Source of the DNA: Limiplasma sp045538465
GTDB taxonomy: Bacteria; Bacillota; Clostridia; Christensenellales; Aristaeellaceae
DNA: 38,284 nucleotides
NCBI GenBank assembly: GCA_045538465.1
Contig: JAZSRK010000089.1
Location: 1 to 38,284, forward strand
Reading direction: 5' to 3'
Below the pieces are notes generated by a model that saw only the letters and a program-made list of their open reading frames with translations, was not told the origin of the DNA and did not search any database. Both the position numbers and the translations under genes were made by a program. Shown here piece by piece: positions 31,003 to 38,284 of the stretch. Each line of letters begins with the position of its first letter. The stretch's first letter is position 1.

Positions 31003-34000
31003 TTATTCATAATCGGTCAGATTGACGCTGACCATACTGCTAACGCCGCGCTCCTCCATCGCTACGCCAAAGAGGGTATCGCAGCGTTCCATGGTACCTT
31101 TACGGTGGGTAACCACCACAAACTGGGTATCGCGGCTAAACTCCTTTAAATAATCCGCAAAATAACTGATATTCGCATCATCCAGTGCAGCCTCGATCTC
31201 ATCCAGAATACAGAACGGCGTGGGCTTGAGCTTCAGCATGGCAAAGAGGATGGCAATGGCTGTAAGCGCACGCTCGCCGCCGGAGAACAGGCTCAGGATC
31301 TGGCGTTTCTTGCCCGGGGGCTGCACGATGATCTCGATGCCGCAATCCAAAGGATGTTCCGGGTCTGCCAAGCTGATCTCGCCTCTGCCGCCGCCAAAAA
31401 GGCGCACGAACGTTTCGGAAAAATAGCTTTGCAGCAGGCTGAACTGTTCAACAAACACCGTTTCCATCTGCCCCAAGAGCTGCGCGATCAGCTCCTTCAG
31501 ATCCCGCTGGGCTTTTTCCAGATCGCGTTTCTGATCGTTGAGCTGTGTATAGCGCTGGTTCATCTGCGCATATTCCTCGATGGCGCTTACATTTACCGGC
31601 CCCATCGCACGAATTTTGTCCCGGATGCCCTGCGCATCGCCCTCAGCTTCGCTTTCCTTAAACGGCTTTGCAGGCTGCGGATAAGCCATCAGCTGTTCCA
31701 TTGCGCCTGCATAGCTGAGCTCGTAGGTATCCCACAAGCGGTCGCAGATCATGGAAACATCGTTCTTCATGCGGGCCAGCGCCATTTCCTGCCGGTGCAT
31801 ACGCTCGGTCTCTTTGGCAGCTGTTACCTGCGCCGCTTCTATTTCGCTCTGCAGCTCCTTGAGTTCCTGCTGGCACTCATCACGCAGCACTTCCGACTGC
31901 TCTACGTGGCGGCGTGCTTTCTCCACGCCGTCTTCGGCCTCGGTCAAGCGATACAGCAATTTTTCCTTGGCAGCCTGTGCCCGGCTCATCTCCTGCTGGG
32001 TCTGCGTACGGCGGTTCTGCAATTCGAACAGTTCCTTGCGGCACTCTACGCCGTCTTTTTCCAAACGGTTGCGATCCCGCTGGATGCGGTCGCAATCGTG
32101 CTGGGCATTCTGCAAGGTCAGTTTGGCATCGGTCAACGCTTCCTGTGCGCTTTCCCTATGGCGGCGAGCCGTATTCAATCTGCCGGACAATTCCACAGTC
32201 ATCGCATTCAGCTCTTCTTCGCTGATGTTGTCCTGCTGCTCCAACTGGCGGATGCGCTCCAACTCTGCCTCAATTTCGCCAAGGCTTTCCTCCAGCTGGG
32301 CAATGGCCTCCTCCAGCGCATGGCGGCGGGTCAAGTGCGAAGCCTGCTGGTCGGATGCGGTTTTGAGGCGTTCGGTATCGCGCACAACAACGATTTCTTG
32401 CTGATGCACATCGTACTGGGCTGCTTCGCCTTTTTTCTTAGCCTCCGAGCGCTGCGCCTCCCATGCGGCGATCTCGTTGCCAGAAAGCGTTACTTTCTCG
32501 TTGATGCTGGCGATCTGCTCAACCAGTTCCTTCATTTCCCGCTCACGACCCAACAGGTTCTGCGCTTTTTGCTGTATGCTGCCGCCGGTCATACTGCCGC
32601 CGGAGTGCATTACATCACCGCTGAGCGTGACCAGCCGGAAACTGTGACCGCCTGCCCGCATAATGGCAATACCGCGATCCAGATCCCGTGCCACAACGGT
32701 ACGCCCCAGCAAACTTTCTACGATACCGCGGTATTTCTCATCGTATTGGCAAAGCTCGCTGGCCACGCCAAGGCAGCCATCCATGGAGAGCACCTTGCGC
32801 TCCTGCTGGTTCAAGGTGCGCCCTTTCACCGTGGTAATGGGCAGGAAGGTGGCCCGACCCATCCGGTTCTGGCGCAAGTATTTGATCAGTGCCTTTGCAT
32901 CGGCTTCGGTTTCGGTAACGATATTCTGCATACCGCCGCCCAAAGCCATATCCATGGCGATCTCGTATTCCTTGGGCACATGCACGAGCATGGCTACTAC
33001 ATCCACCACACCGTCCATCTTTTGCTTGCGGGCATAGGTCAACGCATTTTTGACCGAATACTGATAGCCCTCATAGCCATCCTGCAATTCTTTAAGGGTG
33101 CGCAGGCGCATTTCTGCTGCTCGTGCATTCTGTGCATCCTCTTGCATTTCCTTTTGTTTGTTGAGGATCCGCTCAAGCATCCGCTTGGGTACTTCCTCCA
33201 GCGCCAAAGCGGCAGCCTTCAACTCATCCAAACGGGCTGTTTCGCCATCCAATGCTTCTCTTGCTGCTTTTACAGCCTGCATCAGTTCCTCATCCCGAAG
33301 GGCCTCCTCCTCCTTCTGGCGGAGAAGGTCGTCCCGACGAGCTGTCATCTGCTGATGCATAGCCGTGTTGCGTGCCTGCGAAGTGCGCACATTCTGCAGC
33401 CGATTGGAACGCTCCATCATACGAGTGCGGTGAGCATCCAGTTCCGCTTCCAAAGCCTGCGCCGCATCGGTGGTATCGATATGCCGCTGTTCTGCTTCAG
33501 ATAGGGCGGTTTGTGCCAGCTGCAAAAGCTGTTGCGCTTCTGCAAGACCGCCATCGTTCTGGCTGACCGTGGCCTCGATCAAACGCAGGCGATTGTTGAG
33601 CGCACCTTCCTCTTTTTCCAACCGCTTCATGGTCTCATCGCCGTGAAGCAGCTGGTTTTCCACCCCGGCGGATTCTTCTTTTACCGAATGCAGACCATCA
33701 TTAGCCCTCAAAAGCGCTTCGTGGGCATCGCTAAGCAAACGATCCAATTCATCCCGGCGTTCTTCGCCCCTGCTGCGGCGCTGAGTGGCGGCTTCCAGCT
33801 GCTTTTCTGCCTCGTTCAGCGCATCCTTTACTTTCAAAAGCGCCTGTTCCGCTTCGTTCTCCCGTTGATGCAACTTATCGTAACGGTACACAAACAGCCG
33901 GATATCCAGTTCCTTCAGGCTTTCGCTCAGCGAAAGATATTCTCTGGCGATATCCGCTTGCTTTTTCAGCGGTACTAAGTGGGTCTCCAGCTCGTCCAGC

Positions 34001-34581
34001 ACATCCAGCACACGCACCAAGTTTTCATCCGCATGCTTCAAGCGGTGCTCCGCTTCCTCTTTGCGTGTACGGAAGCGGTTGATACCTGCTGCTTCTTCAA
34101 ATACGATGCGGCGATCCTCTCCCCGCTGACTGAGGATCTCGTCAATGCGTCCCTGACCGATAATGGAATAGCCTTCTTTACCAACGCCCGTATCCCGGAA
34201 CAGTTCAACAATGTCCTTCAAGCGGCAAGCGGAACCGTTCATCTGGTACTCGCTGTCGCCGCTGCGGTATACCCGGCGGGTAATGCTCACTTCCTGATAC
34301 TCCACCGGCAACTGGTGGTCGCTGTTATCAAAAACCAGCGTTACCTCGCAATAGTTCATGGCCTTGCGTTTTTCCGTACCGTTGAAGATAACATCCTGCA
34401 TGCTGTTGCCGCGCAAGGTCTTGGCGCTCTGTTCGCCCAATACCCAGCGCACAGCATCGCTGATGTTGCTCTTGCCGGAACCATTGGGGCCCACAATGCC
34501 TGTTACATTCTGCGGAAAAACGATCTCCGTCCTTCTGGCGAAAGACTTGAAGCCGTAGATCTCCAATTTGGTAAGGCGCAT
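31003..34581 (-). CDS. smc: Chromosome segregation protein SMC
   Basis: The condensin ATPase that organises and separates chromosomes. ATG 34579-34581 follows AAGGAGG; 1192 residues is normal. Walker A GPNGSGKSN is at 31-39. Long coiled coils (about 165-500 and 680-1030) flank the hinge domain (about 505-670), which contains the Gly-rich MALGGGMQNIV. The ABC signature LFSGGERALTA is at about 1095, followed by Walker B CILDEIEAALDDAN. ScpA and ScpB are not in the window. The large antisense frame over this gene is a codon-usage shadow. Confidence 0.98.
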   Translation of the reverse strand: MRLTKLEIYGFKSFARRTEIVFPQNVTGIVGPNGSGKSNISDAVRWVLGEQSAKTLRGNSMQDVIFNGTEKRKAMNYCEVTLVFDNSDHQLPVEYQEVSITRRVYRSGDSEYQMNGSACRLKDIVELFRDTGVGKEGYSIIGQGRIDEILSQRGEDRRIVFEEAAGINRFRTRKEEAEHRLKHADENLVRVLDVLDELETHLVPLKKQADIAREYLSLSESLKELDIRLFVYRYDKLHQRENEAEQALLKVKDALNEAEKQLEAATQRRSRGEERRDELDRLLSDAHEALLRANDGLHSVKEESAGVENQLLHGDETMKRLEKEEGALNNRLRLIEATVSQNDGGLAEAQQLLQLAQTALSEAEQRHIDTTDAAQALEAELDAHRTRMMERSNRLQNVRTSQARNTAMHQQMTARRDDLLRQKEEEALRDEELMQAVKAAREALDGETARLDELKAAALALEEVPKRMLERILNKQKEMQEDAQNARAAEMRLRTLKELQDGYEGYQYSVKNALTYARKQKMDGVVDVVAMLVHVPKEYEIAMDMALGGGMQNIVTETEADAKALIKYLRQNRMGRATFLPITTVKGRTLNQQERKVLSMDGCLGVASELCQYDEKYRGIVESLLGRTVVARDLDRGIAIMRAGGHSFRLVTLSGDVMHSGGSMTGGSIQQKAQNLLGREREMKELVEQIASINEKVTLSGNEIAAWEAQRSEAKKKGEAAQYDVHQQEIVVVRDTERLKTASDQQASHLTRRHALEEAIAQLEESLGEIEAELERIRQLEQQDNISEEELNAMTVELSGRLNTARRHRESAQEALTDAKLTLQNAQHDCDRIQRDRNRLEKDGVECRKELFELQNRRTQTQQEMSRAQAAKEKLLYRLTEAEDGVEKARRHVEQSEVLRDECQQELKELQSEIEAAQVTAAKETERMHRQEMALARMKNDVSMICDRLWDTYELSYAGAMEQLMAYPQPAKPFKESEAEGDAQGIRDKIRAMGPVNVSAIEEYAQMNQRYTQLNDQKRDLEKAQRDLKELIAQLLGQMETVFVEQFSLLQSYFSETFVRLFGGGRGEISLADPEHPLDCGIEIIVQPPGKKRQILSLFSGGERALTAIAILFAMLKLKPTPFCILDEIEAALDDANISYFADYLKEFSRDTQFVVVTHRKGTMERCDTLFGVAMEERGVSSMVSVNLTDYE

Positions 34582-34592
34582 TCGCACCCTCC

Positions 34593-35252
34593 TTATTCTT
34601 CGGATTGGCAACGCTTAAGCGCTGCCCGTGCCGCCATTTGCTCGGCGCTTTTCTTGCTGGCTCCCTGACCGGTAGCCATCTGCTGCCCCTTGATAACGAC
34701 CTCTGCAACAAAATGCCTGTCGTGGTCGGGGCCTGTCGCTTCAATGATCCGGTAAGTGGGCAGCCCCATATCGTGCGCTTGCGTATATTCCTGCAAGCTG
34801 CTCTTATCATCCTTCACTCTGGGGGCGACCAGTTTGTCCTCGTCTTGAAACAAACGGAAGATCACCTTACGAACCGCTTCGTAGCCCCCATCCACATAGA
34901 TGGCTGCCAGCACAGCCTCTACCGCATCGGCAAGAATACTGGGCTTTTCCCGACCGCCGGTAAGGATCTCGCCATTGCCCATCACAAGGCAGCGGCCCAG
35001 ATCCAGCGATTGCGCCAGAACACTGAGGGTGCGTTCGCACACCAGCGCTGCACGGCGGGCGGTCAACGGCCCTTCTTGAAAATCTGTGTATTTGTGGTAA
35101 AGCATGTCGCTGACGCAAAACTCCAAGATCGCGTCCCCAAGGAACTCCAGCCGCTGGTTATCCGGCTGCTTGGTGGAGGGATGCGTCAACGCCCTGCGCA
35201 AATGGGCTTCATCCTGAAAGGTGTAGCCCAAAGCCTGCTGCAAAGCTTGCAT
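34593..35252 (-). CDS. rnc: Ribonuclease III
   Basis: Cuts double-stranded RNA, processing rRNA precursors and some mRNAs. ATG 35250-35252 follows AAAGGAAG, giving 219 residues. The signature NQRLEFLGDAILEF (32-45) holds catalytic Glu36 and Asp40; DAVEAVLAAIYVDGGY holds the second acidic pair. A double-stranded RNA binding domain fills the last 70 residues (SSLQEYTQAHDMGLPTYRII...GASKKSAEQMAARAAL). An upstream Met (MRKGRQA) is possible but poorly placed. A strong hairpin sits 33 nt before the start. It is 11 nt upstream of smc. Confidence 0.96.
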   Translation of the reverse strand: MQALQQALGYTFQDEAHLRRALTHPSTKQPDNQRLEFLGDAILEFCVSDMLYHKYTDFQEGPLTARRAALVCERTLSVLAQSLDLGRCLVMGNGEILTGGREKPSILADAVEAVLAAIYVDGGYEAVRKVIFRLFQDEDKLVAPRVKDDKSSLQEYTQAHDMGLPTYRIIEATGPDHDRHFVAEVVIKGQQMATGQGASKKSAEQMAARAALKRCQSEE

Positions 35253-35284
35253 TGCCTGTCTTCCTTTCCGCATGTATGAACACA

Positions 35285-35322
35285 GCGAGGGGCGGAGAAG
35301 CCTTGCTTCCCACACCCCTCGC
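35285..35322 (-). promoter_or_regulatory. Hairpin between acpP and rnc, possible RNase III target
   Basis: GCGAGGGG and CCCCTCGC form an 8-bp outer stem. Inside, GGGAAGC pairs with GCTTCTC around AAG (one G-T pair), separated by a small internal loop. No T run follows, so it is not an obvious terminator. It begins 12 nt after the acpP stop and ends 33 nt before the rnc start. RNase III genes in other bacteria are autoregulated through such leader hairpins; that role here is inferred. Confidence 0.5.
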
Positions 35323-35333
35323 CAAAGGGCAGC

Positions 35334-35558
35334 TTACTGCTTGCTCTCGATGTAGTTGACCACATCGCCGACCGTCTTGAGCTGAACGATCACTTCGTCC
35401 TCCACTTCGATGCCGAAGTTGGATTCCAGTTCCAGGATCATGACCATCACGTTGGCGCTGTCGGCCTTCAGATCTTCTACCAGACGGCTTTCAGAGGTGA
35501 TGGCGGATGCATCCATCTGCAGCTGCTCGGCGATCATGTCGCGCACTTTTTCAAACAT
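35334..35558 (-). CDS. acpP: Acyl carrier protein
   Basis: Carries growing fatty acyl chains on a phosphopantetheine arm. The 74-residue acidic, helical protein has the attachment Ser34 in KADSANVM, where the usual sequence is DSL; Ala replaces Leu, and NVMVMILELE replaces the common DTVELVMALE. The surrounding helix and EDEVIVQLKTVGDVVNYIE are typical. ATG 35556-35558 follows AAAGGA. It sits between plsX and rnc, the normal Firmicutes place for the fatty-acid synthesis ACP. The altered motif leaves some chance of a specialised ACP. Confidence 0.92.
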   Translation of the reverse strand: MFEKVRDMIAEQLQMDASAITSESRLVEDLKADSANVMVMILELESNFGIEVEDEVIVQLKTVGDVVNYIESKQ

Positions 35559-35606
35559 GTTGTTTCATCCTTTCCTTTGTGTTGCTATAAGAGCGGATCA
35601 AATTAT

Positions 35607-36635
35607 CTACTCGGCGACGGTTTCCGTCTCCGCACAGACCAAACCTTGCTGAATTTTGCCTACAACGTCGCTTTCGTACATCAGCACAGCCTGCTTAAGG
35701 GCACAAGCCACAGCATGGGCATTGCAGGAACCGTGGGCTTTTACAACGCAGCCGCGCACGCCCAGCAAAGGCGCGCCGCCTACTTCGCTGTAGTCCATGG
35801 TCTTCTTAACGCGCTTGAAGGCGGGTTTTGCCAAAAGGCCGCCCAATTTGCCGCGGGTATCGGCAAAGATCTCTTTCTTGATGATGCCCATCAGCGTACC
35901 GGCAACGCCCTCCATAAACTTGAGGATCACATTGCCTACAAAGCCGTCGCAGACAATAACATCGGCAGCGTCGTTGGTGATCTCCCGGGCTTCTACGTTG
36001 CCAACAAAGTTCAGGTTTTTGTCTGCCTCAAGCAGCGGATAGGTCTCCTTGGTAAGGCTGCAGCCCTTTTCGGCTTCTGCACCGTTGTTCACCAGACCAA
36101 TGCGGGGGTTCTCCACACCGCGCATCCCCTGCATGTATGCCTTGCCCATCAAGGCAAACTGGTGCAGGTATTCGGGGCGGCAATCCACGTTAGCACCGCA
36201 GTCGATGAGCAGGAAGTAATCCTTGCCGTTGGGCAGCAGGGGAGCCAGTGCAGGACGCTCGATGCCCTGAATACGACCCAAGCGGAACATACCGCCTGCC
36301 AAAACTGCACCGGTGCTGCCAGCGGATACAAAGGCATCCACCAGACCATCCCGCAGTTTGAGCATACCATCCACAATGGCGCTGTTCTTCTTTTTGCGAA
36401 CAGCCATCACGGGAGATTCGCAATTGGTAATGACCTCCTGACAATCGGTCAGGGTAAGGCGGCTCAGGGCGGCGGCGGAAGAGGCAAACACCTCATCCAC
36501 CACCGGCTTTACCTGCTCTATGGGGCCAGCCAATTCCACCTCTAAGGCGGGGTTCAAAGTCAGCGCTTCCAGTGCGCCTTCCACCGTTGCGCGAGGGGCG
36601 TTATCGCCGCCCATGGCATCCAGATAGATCTTCAT
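35607..36635 (-). CDS. plsX: Phosphate acyltransferase PlsX
   Basis: Makes acyl-phosphate from acyl-ACP for phospholipid synthesis, at the membrane surface. 342 residues is normal. The N-terminal MKIYLDAMGGDNAPRATVEGA is the family signature, with DAFVSAGSTGAVLAGG and DCGANVDCRPEYLHQFALMG as further conserved blocks. ATG 36633-36635 follows AGAGG. It starts 18 nt after the beta-propeller gene and is followed by acpP. fapR and fabD, often nearby in relatives, are absent. Confidence 0.96.
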   Translation of the reverse strand: MKIYLDAMGGDNAPRATVEGALEALTLNPALEVELAGPIEQVKPVVDEVFASSAAALSRLTLTDCQEVITNCESPVMAVRKKKNSAIVDGMLKLRDGLVDAFVSAGSTGAVLAGGMFRLGRIQGIERPALAPLLPNGKDYFLLIDCGANVDCRPEYLHQFALMGKAYMQGMRGVENPRIGLVNNGAEAEKGCSLTKETYPLLEADKNLNFVGNVEAREITNDAADVIVCDGFVGNVILKFMEGVAGTLMGIIKKEIFADTRGKLGGLLAKPAFKRVKKTMDYSEVGGAPLLGVRGCVVKAHGSCNAHAVACALKQAVLMYESDVVGKIQQGLVCAETETVAE

Positions 36636-36653
36636 ACCATTACGCCTCTTTCG

Positions 36654-38284
36654 TTACTCAATACGGAAGCAGTACACAGCGCCCTTGCCGCGGCCAGTAG
36701 CGCCGATGACCAGCATATCGCCGTACACAGCGGGAGAAGCTTCCAATTCGCCATCCACCGTTACAGTGGAGAGCACTTCGCCGGTCTTGGCATCCATCAA
36801 GTTGATCTTGCCATCCAGCTCAGCCTGTACCAACCATGCATCGCCGGCCTCGTTGTACACGGCTACGGGGCTGGAAAGGGCGGTGGTGGGCAGAGCGGTC
36901 TGCCAGGCCACGGTGCCATTATCTTTGTTAAGAGCAAGCACCACGGAACCATTCTTACCGCAAGCTACGGTAAAGATGACCAGATCGCCGATGCTTTCCT
37001 GACCGACCACGGGGCTGGCTTCCAGACCCAGCTCATAGTCGGTATGGTAGGTGCACTCCGGCACGGTGTAGCTCCAAAGCTCTTCGCCGGTCAAACCGTC
37101 GATCTTGCGCAGGATGCAGCTGCCATCACGGCGCAGGTTGTATACGGTGGTACCAGTGTACAGAGCCAGATCGGTGCCGTTCTCCAGATCCAATGCGGGG
37201 GTAGCATCGATGTTGTCGCCCGTCTTGAAGGACCATACGGGGGTAAGAGTGTTTACATCCACGCACTGCAGCACACCAAACTCATCGCCATAGTACACAT
37301 AATTGCCGTACATGGCTACGCTGCCGTCGATGTTGCCCTTCTTTTCCTGACCCTTCACGGTGGTCTTGTACTTCTGCACATCCGTGCCCAGCGTTACCTT
37401 GCCGGACAAATAATCGTAAGTCTCGGTCTGGGGGCCGAACTCTGCGGTATACAGAAGACCGCCCTGCGTACCGAAGATCATGGTACCGGTGGTGCTGTCG
37501 AACAAGGGAGCGCCCAGCACGCCGGAGTAGTTGCTGGTACGATCCTTACCATCGGTTTCGATGAGGCGGATACGCTTGTTGTTGAGCAGGTTGACCACGT
37601 GAACGCCGCTGTCTACCTTGCCCTTGTACAGATTGCTGTGGCTCTGACCCACTGCCAGAATAGGCGTGCCGTTGGTAGCCACAGACAGGCCGCCAGCGCT
37701 GGGAGCGCCCAGATCGAAGGGATCACGGGTCATTTCGCCGCTGAGCAGGTTATAGAAGTAGATCTTACCATCCTGGCCGGCTACGATCACTTCCTTCAGG
37801 GCCTTTACCTCGCGCATCTCATCGCTGATGCCCATAAAGGTACGCAGGTTGATAGGCCACTTGACGATAACGGGCTGACCGGGAGCGATAACGCCGTAAA
37901 CAGCACCGTCGTTGATCTTCATGCTGCCAACTTCCTGCTTCCACACTTCGGTAAGCTTACCGGTGGTCACCTCAACGGTGCCATAAGCAGCATTCTGGCG
38001 CATGGGGCCGCTGCGGAAGGTAAGCACGCCTGCCTGCTTCCATACAGCATAGTCGCTGGCTGCGCCTTCAGTAGAAGTGTAAGGTGCATACATGTTGATG
38101 TTGTTGGTACGGGTAAAGGACTCGGTGGTCTTGCCATTATTATAGACCGTTACGTTGAGAACCGCATCACCATCGGTGGGGCTGGCTGCATCCGCTGCGG
38201 TAGCTGCCAGCTGGGGCAGCATGGTGGCGGTGGGCACAGGCGTGGGCTCCGGTGTGGGGGTGAAGTCGGATCGTAGCCATGTCG
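36654..38284 (-). CDS. PQQ-like beta-propeller protein, 5' end outside the window
   Basis: The frame stays open to the right edge, so the N-terminus is missing. The visible start, GTG 38235-38237, is only an internal codon. The first visible part is a Pro/Thr linker (FTPTPEPTPVPTATMLPQ), of the type that separates an N-terminal membrane or surface domain from an extracellular domain. It is followed by repeated blades with the signature of PQQ/BamB-like propellers: GDNIDATPALDLENG, GKNGSVVLALNKDNGTVAWQTALP, DGKINLMDAKTGEVLSTVTVDGELEASPAVYGDMLVIG. The function is unknown; such proteins often scaffold envelope complexes. It is directly upstream of plsX (18 nt) and probably in the same operon. 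Confidence 0.88.
   Translation of the reverse strand, partial: TWLRSDFTPTPEPTPVPTATMLPQLAATAADAASPTDGDAVLNVTVYNNGKTTESFTRTNNINMYAPYTSTEGAASDYAVWKQAGVLTFRSGPMRQNAAYGTVEVTTGKLTEVWKQEVGSMKINDGAVYGVIAPGQPVIVKWPINLRTFMGISDEMREVKALKEVIVAGQDGKIYFYNLLSGEMTRDPFDLGAPSAGGLSVATNGTPILAVGQSHSNLYKGKVDSGVHVVNLLNNKRIRLIETDGKDRTSNYSGVLGAPLFDSTTGTMIFGTQGGLLYTAEFGPQTETYDYLSGKVTLGTDVQKYKTTVKGQEKKGNIDGSVAMYGNYVYYGDEFGVLQCVDVNTLTPVWSFKTGDNIDATPALDLENGTDLALYTGTTVYNLRRDGSCILRKIDGLTGEELWSYTVPECTYHTDYELGLEASPVVGQESIGDLVIFTVACGKNGSVVLALNKDNGTVAWQTALPTTALSSPVAVYNEAGDAWLVQAELDGKINLMDAKTGEVLSTVTVDGELEASPAVYGDMLVIGATGRGKGAVYCFRIE

Noticed and set aside
31354..33504. 716-codon ORF antisense to smc
   Set aside because: The smc motifs and its place in the operon are unmistakable; the antisense frame is leucine- and histidine-rich without domain features.

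Overview
The window looks like chromosomal DNA of an anaerobic, probably gut-associated, Bacillota (Clostridia) lineage. The evidence is the plsX-acpP-rnc-smc-ftsY order, the yaaO-like/tmk pairing, yajC followed by a TIGR04086-type membrane protein, strong AGGAGG ribosome binding sites, consensus sigma-A promoters with 17-bp spacers, and plant-polysaccharide genes. I see no rRNA, tRNA, phage or CRISPR. Most genes are on the minus strand. The plus-strand genes are the GH5 glucanase, yajC with its partner, one small secreted protein, and a partial gene end at the left edge.

Layout. 1-360: end of an unknown gene, a GC-rich hairpin and a 57-bp tandem repeat that runs into the argG stop codon. 361-3223: argG and a secreted GH5 glucanase, divergently transcribed from two textbook promoters, with a cluster of TTATGCA words and a tiny ORF between them. 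3252-6348: GNAT, M32 carboxypeptidase and RhaD-type aldolase. 6476-8892: GH130 mannooligosaccharide phosphorylase with a LacI regulator. 8950-9910: GNAT and Nudix pair. 9949-15346: an apparent three-gene surface operon of a secreted protein, a zinc-ribbon/TM/16-repeat TPR-like protein and an acyltransferase-3 membrane enzyme. 15549-16572: yajC and a TIGR04086-like protein. 16615-21545: a complete branched-chain amino-acid ABC importer, with livJ separated from livHMGF by a terminator and a second promoter. 21621-23012: ROK repressor. 23021-26982: a three-gene operon of a YaaO-like PLP decarboxylase, a HAD phosphatase fused to thymidylate kinase, and mnmA. 27032-27786: a small secreted protein and a 144-bp MITE-like element. 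27798-38284: a tightly spaced nine-gene housekeeping operon (beta-propeller, plsX, acpP, rnc, smc, ftsY, DUF975, TrmH-type methylase, ywlG).

The most unusual items are the HAD-thymidylate kinase single polypeptide, the large TPR-like protein with a regularly repeated cysteine and its coupled acyltransferase, the hairpin repeat with a compensatory base change at the argG stop, the MITE-like element, and a hairpin directly before the RNase III gene that could be an autoregulatory site. Functions are assigned from motifs read by eye; no database search was possible.
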